The translations under genes were made by a program, and so were the position numbers. A stretch of 8,647 nt of DNA from NCBI GenBank assembly GCA_021775195.1, contig JAJFIG010000281.1, positions 1 to 8,647 of the forward strand, written 5' to 3'. The notes under the pieces were generated by a model. That model was given only the letters and a program-made list of their open reading frames with translations. It was not told the origin of the DNA and did not search any database. The DNA comes from Rhodospirillales bacterium (lineage in GTDB: Bacteria; Pseudomonadota; Alphaproteobacteria; Rhodospirillales; 2-02-FULL-58-16). Numbering within the stretch: the stretch's first letter is position 1; each line of letters begins with the position of its first letter. Below, in pieces: positions 6,881 to 8,647 of this stretch.

Positions 6881-7987
6881 ATGGCGTCCCATGATGCCAT
6901 TGTTGTCGGCGGCGGCCTCGTCGGGGCCGCTATCGCCTTCGGGCTGCAGCGCCTCGGCCTGGCAACCCTGATGCTCGACGAAGGCGACGTCGCCTTCCGC
7001 GCCGCCCGTGGCAATTTCGGCCTCGTCTGGGTCCAGAGCAAGGGCATCGATTTCCCCCCCTACGCCCGCTGGACCTGGACCTCCGCCGAGGCCTGGGCCG
7101 AGCTCCACGACGAGATCCGCGAACTGACCGGCACCGATACCGGATATTCCCGTCCCGGCGGCATCGACGTCTGCGTCGACGGTGGCGAACTGGCGGCCAA
7201 GGAGGCCCGGCTCGAGCGCCTCCACAACCACTCTCCCCATTTCAAGTATGAGATCCTCGACCGCAAGGCCCTCGCCGGGGTTCTGCCCGGCCTCGGTCCC
7301 GACATCGCCGGCGGCACCTATTCTCCCGCCGACGGCCACGCCAACCCCCTTTACCTGTTGCGCGGCCTCCACGCCGGGTTCCAGGCCAGGGGCGGCCGCC
7401 GGAAAGGCGGCGCGCCGGTCACCGCGATCCGGTGCCAGGGCGGCGGGTTCGCGGTCAGCACCCGGGTGGGCGAATACCAGGCCCCGCGCCTGGTGCTCGC
7501 CGCCGGCCTCGGAACCCGGGCCCTGGCGTCCCAGGTCGACCTCGATATTCCGGTCGGCCCTCAGCGCGGCCAGATCCTGGTCACCGAACGCCTGAAACCG
7601 TTCCTGCACCTGCCGGTCTCCAGGGTGCGCCAGACCGCCGAGGGCAGCGTCCTTTTGGGCGACTCACAGGAGGACGTGGGCTTCGACGACGCCGCCACCT
7701 CCGACGTCATCAACGCCATTGCCTGCCGCGCCGTCCGCGTTTTTCCCTTCCTCGCTCGCGCCCGCGTCGTCCGCGCCTGGGGAGCGCTGCGGGTCATGAC
7801 CCCGGACTCGTGCCCCATCTACGAGCAATCGGCGGAAAGCCCCGGCCTTTTCGCCGCCGCCTGCCACAGCGGCGTCACCCTGGCGGCGGCCCACGTCTAC
7901 GGTCTCGCCAAGGCGATCAGCGAGGGAACCCTTCCCGACGCCGTGACTCCCATGACCGCCGCGAGGTTCGCCCATGCGCCGCATTGA
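6881..7987 (+). CDS. FAD oxidoreductase, beta subunit of opine oxidase / D-hydroxyproline dehydrogenase type
   Basis: This 368-residue DAO-fold flavoprotein resembles OoxB/NoxB (opine oxidase subunit B), HcnC and the beta subunit of bacterial D-hydroxyproline dehydrogenase. It has IVVGGGLVG (glycines 10, 12, 15), D33 for the adenine ribose, and ARGNFGLVWVQSKG (42-55), a segment characteristic of the opine-oxidase branch. The C-terminus has RAWGALRVMTPDSCPIY (298-314) and CHSGVTLAAAH (328-338), also typical of that branch. The beta subunit carries the substrate-oxidising FAD site and splits a C-N bond. The gene starts 7 nt after the DadA-like gene, with GAGG overlapping that stop codon, and overlaps the gamma gene by 14 nt. 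That tight coupling fits subunits of one complex. Which amine is oxidised is unknown. Confidence 0.87.
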   Translation: MASHDAIVVGGGLVGAAIAFGLQRLGLATLMLDEGDVAFRAARGNFGLVWVQSKGIDFPPYARWTWTSAEAWAELHDEIRELTGTDTGYSRPGGIDVCVDGGELAAKEARLERLHNHSPHFKYEILDRKALAGVLPGLGPDIAGGTYSPADGHANPLYLLRGLHAGFQARGGRRKGGAPVTAIRCQGGGFAVSTRVGEYQAPRLVLAAGLGTRALASQVDLDIPVGPQRGQILVTERLKPFLHLPVSRVRQTAEGSVLLGDSQEDVGFDDAATSDVINAIACRAVRVFPFLARARVVRAWGALRVMTPDSCPIYEQSAESPGLFAAACHSGVTLAAAHVYGLAKAISEGTLPDAVTPMTAARFAHAPH

Positions 7988-8294
7988 CCCCGCCACGCCG
8001 ACCGCGGTCGCCATCGAGTTCCAGGGCCGGCCGGTCCAGGCCCGCGACGGCGAAACCGTCGCCGCCGCCCTCCTCGCCGCCGGCGAAACCGTCTTCCGCG
8101 AAACCCCGGTCACCGGCTCCCCCCGCGGCCCCCACTGCATGATGGGCGTCTGTTTCGACTGTCTGGTGGAGATCGACGGCGAGCCCAACCAGCAGGCCTG
8201 CATGACCCTGGTCCGCGACGGCATGCGCGTCGCCCGCCAGATCGGCGCCGGCGATATCGCGCCGCCTTCCGAACCGGCCGGGGACGGACTATGA
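7974..8294 (+). CDS. Small [2Fe-2S] protein, gamma subunit (OoxC/HcnA-like)
   Basis: This 106-residue protein matches the size of the stand-alone [2Fe-2S] subunits of opine oxidase, D-hydroxyproline dehydrogenase and HCN synthase (HcnA). It begins with a beta-grasp ferredoxin fold (IEFQGRPVQARDGETVAAALLAAG). The four cluster cysteines are intact at C55, C60, C63 and C76, spaced C-x4-C-x2-C-x12-C. The HCMMGVCFDCLVEIDG run resembles the N-terminal part of sarcosine oxidase alpha subunits. It should relay electrons between flavins of the complex. The ATG is within the beta gene (14-nt overlap) with GAGG 7 nt upstream, and its stop overlaps the alpha start as ATGA. Confidence 0.9.
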   Translation: MRRIDPATPTAVAIEFQGRPVQARDGETVAAALLAAGETVFRETPVTGSPRGPHCMMGVCFDCLVEIDGEPNQQACMTLVRDGMRVARQIGAGDIAPPSEPAGDGL

Positions 8295-8647
8295 AGGCCG
8301 AATACGACATCACCGTCATCGGCGCCGGCCCCGCCGGCATGGCGGCGGCCGCGGTTGCCGCCGGCGATGGCGCCTCGACCCTGCTGGTCGACGAGCAGCC
8401 GGCGCCCGGCGGCCAGATTTACCGCGCCATCGAGAGCCCGGGCATTACCGGCCGCGAGGTTCTCGGCGACGACTATTTCCGCGGCGAAGGCCTGGCCCGC
8501 GAACTCCGCGACAGCACCGTCGACTATGTTCCCGGCGCCACCGTGTGGCAGGTCTCCCGGGACCGCGAGATCGGCATCACCCACGGCGGCAAGGCACGGG
8601 TCCTCACCGCCGGGCGCGTCATTCTCGCCACCGGCGCGCAGGAGCGG
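8291..8647 (+). CDS. FAD/NAD(P)-binding oxidoreductase, alpha subunit (OoxA/NoxA/HcnB-like), 3' end cut
   Basis: Only the first 119 residues are in the window; family members are usually around 450-500. ITVIGAGPAGMAAA gives the dinucleotide-binding glycines at 11, 13 and 16. LLVDEQPAPGGQIYR (31-45) is a hallmark of opine oxidase, D-hydroxyproline dehydrogenase and HcnB alpha subunits, with D34 or E35 for the adenine ribose. VILATGAQER, at the window end, is the second nucleotide-binding signature. The start overlaps the gamma stop in ATGA and has GGGGA 6 nt upstream. The subunit likely binds a second flavin and passes electrons onward. The C-terminal cysteine-rich domain expected in this family is beyond the window and could not be checked. 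Confidence 0.88.
   Translation, partial: MKAEYDITVIGAGPAGMAAAAVAAGDGASTLLVDEQPAPGGQIYRAIESPGITGREVLGDDYFRGEGLARELRDSTVDYVPGATVWQVSRDREIGITHGGKARVLTAGRVILATGAQER

Noticed and set aside
6881..8647. Hydrogen cyanide synthase (hcnABC)
   Set aside because: The families are related, but the gene order differs (gamma in the middle), the beta subunit has the opine-oxidase-type ARGNFGLVW segment, and the importer context points to catabolism rather than cyanide production.
6881..8647. Heterotetrameric sarcosine oxidase (soxBDAG)
   Set aside because: There is no SoxD or SoxG gene, and the [2Fe-2S] domain is a separate small four-cysteine protein rather than part of a roughly 1000-residue alpha subunit.
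1..8647. CRISPR array, tRNA, insertion sequence or phage elements
   Set aside because: No direct-repeat array, tRNA cloverleaf, transposase or integrase frame, or terminal inverted repeats were found by reading both strands.

Overview
The window looks like a chromosomal or megaplasmid stretch of a high-GC proteobacterium, most likely an alphaproteobacterium. The codons are strongly GC-biased at the third position, the gene families are typical of that class, and the intergenic DNA is markedly AT-richer than the genes. No mobile element, tRNA, rRNA or CRISPR array was seen. Nearly all the sequence is coding, and the longest gap is 177 bp.

Layout. A LysR-type regulator (1-773, minus strand, 3' end outside the window) is divergent from a rightward run of seven genes. 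These are a PuuB/OrdL-like FAD amine oxidoreductase (951-2246), a TAXI-type TRAP periplasmic receptor (2411-3406), a fused 4TM/12TM TRAP permease (3534-5627), a DadA-like FAD amino acid dehydrogenase (5620-6873), and three genes matching the beta (FAD, DAO fold), gamma (small [2Fe-2S]) and alpha (pyridine-nucleotide-disulfide-oxidoreductase-like) subunits of an opine oxidase / D-hydroxyproline dehydrogenase type enzyme (6881-7987, 7974-8294, 8291 to the window end). From the permease onward the genes overlap or are 7 nt apart, so 3534-8647 reads as one transcription unit.

Working model (inference). The TRAP system imports an amino-acid-like or opine-like solute, and three different flavoenzyme systems oxidise C-N bonds in it or its products, feeding electrons to the respiratory chain. 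The regulator resembles the OccR/NocR opine-regulator branch of the LysR family. The divergent promoter region carries a perfect ATAA-N7-TTAT palindrome and a second near-match centred 31 bp downstream, which fits a two-site LysR operator. Together these favour catabolism of an opine, D-amino acid or other secondary-amine amino acid, but the substrate cannot be read from sequence.

Regulatory structure. Besides the operator pair there is a strong terminator-like hairpin between the receptor and permease genes (3418-3470), likely to set receptor level above permease level, and smaller possible hairpins in the leaders at 889-929, 2286-2318 and 2357-2375.
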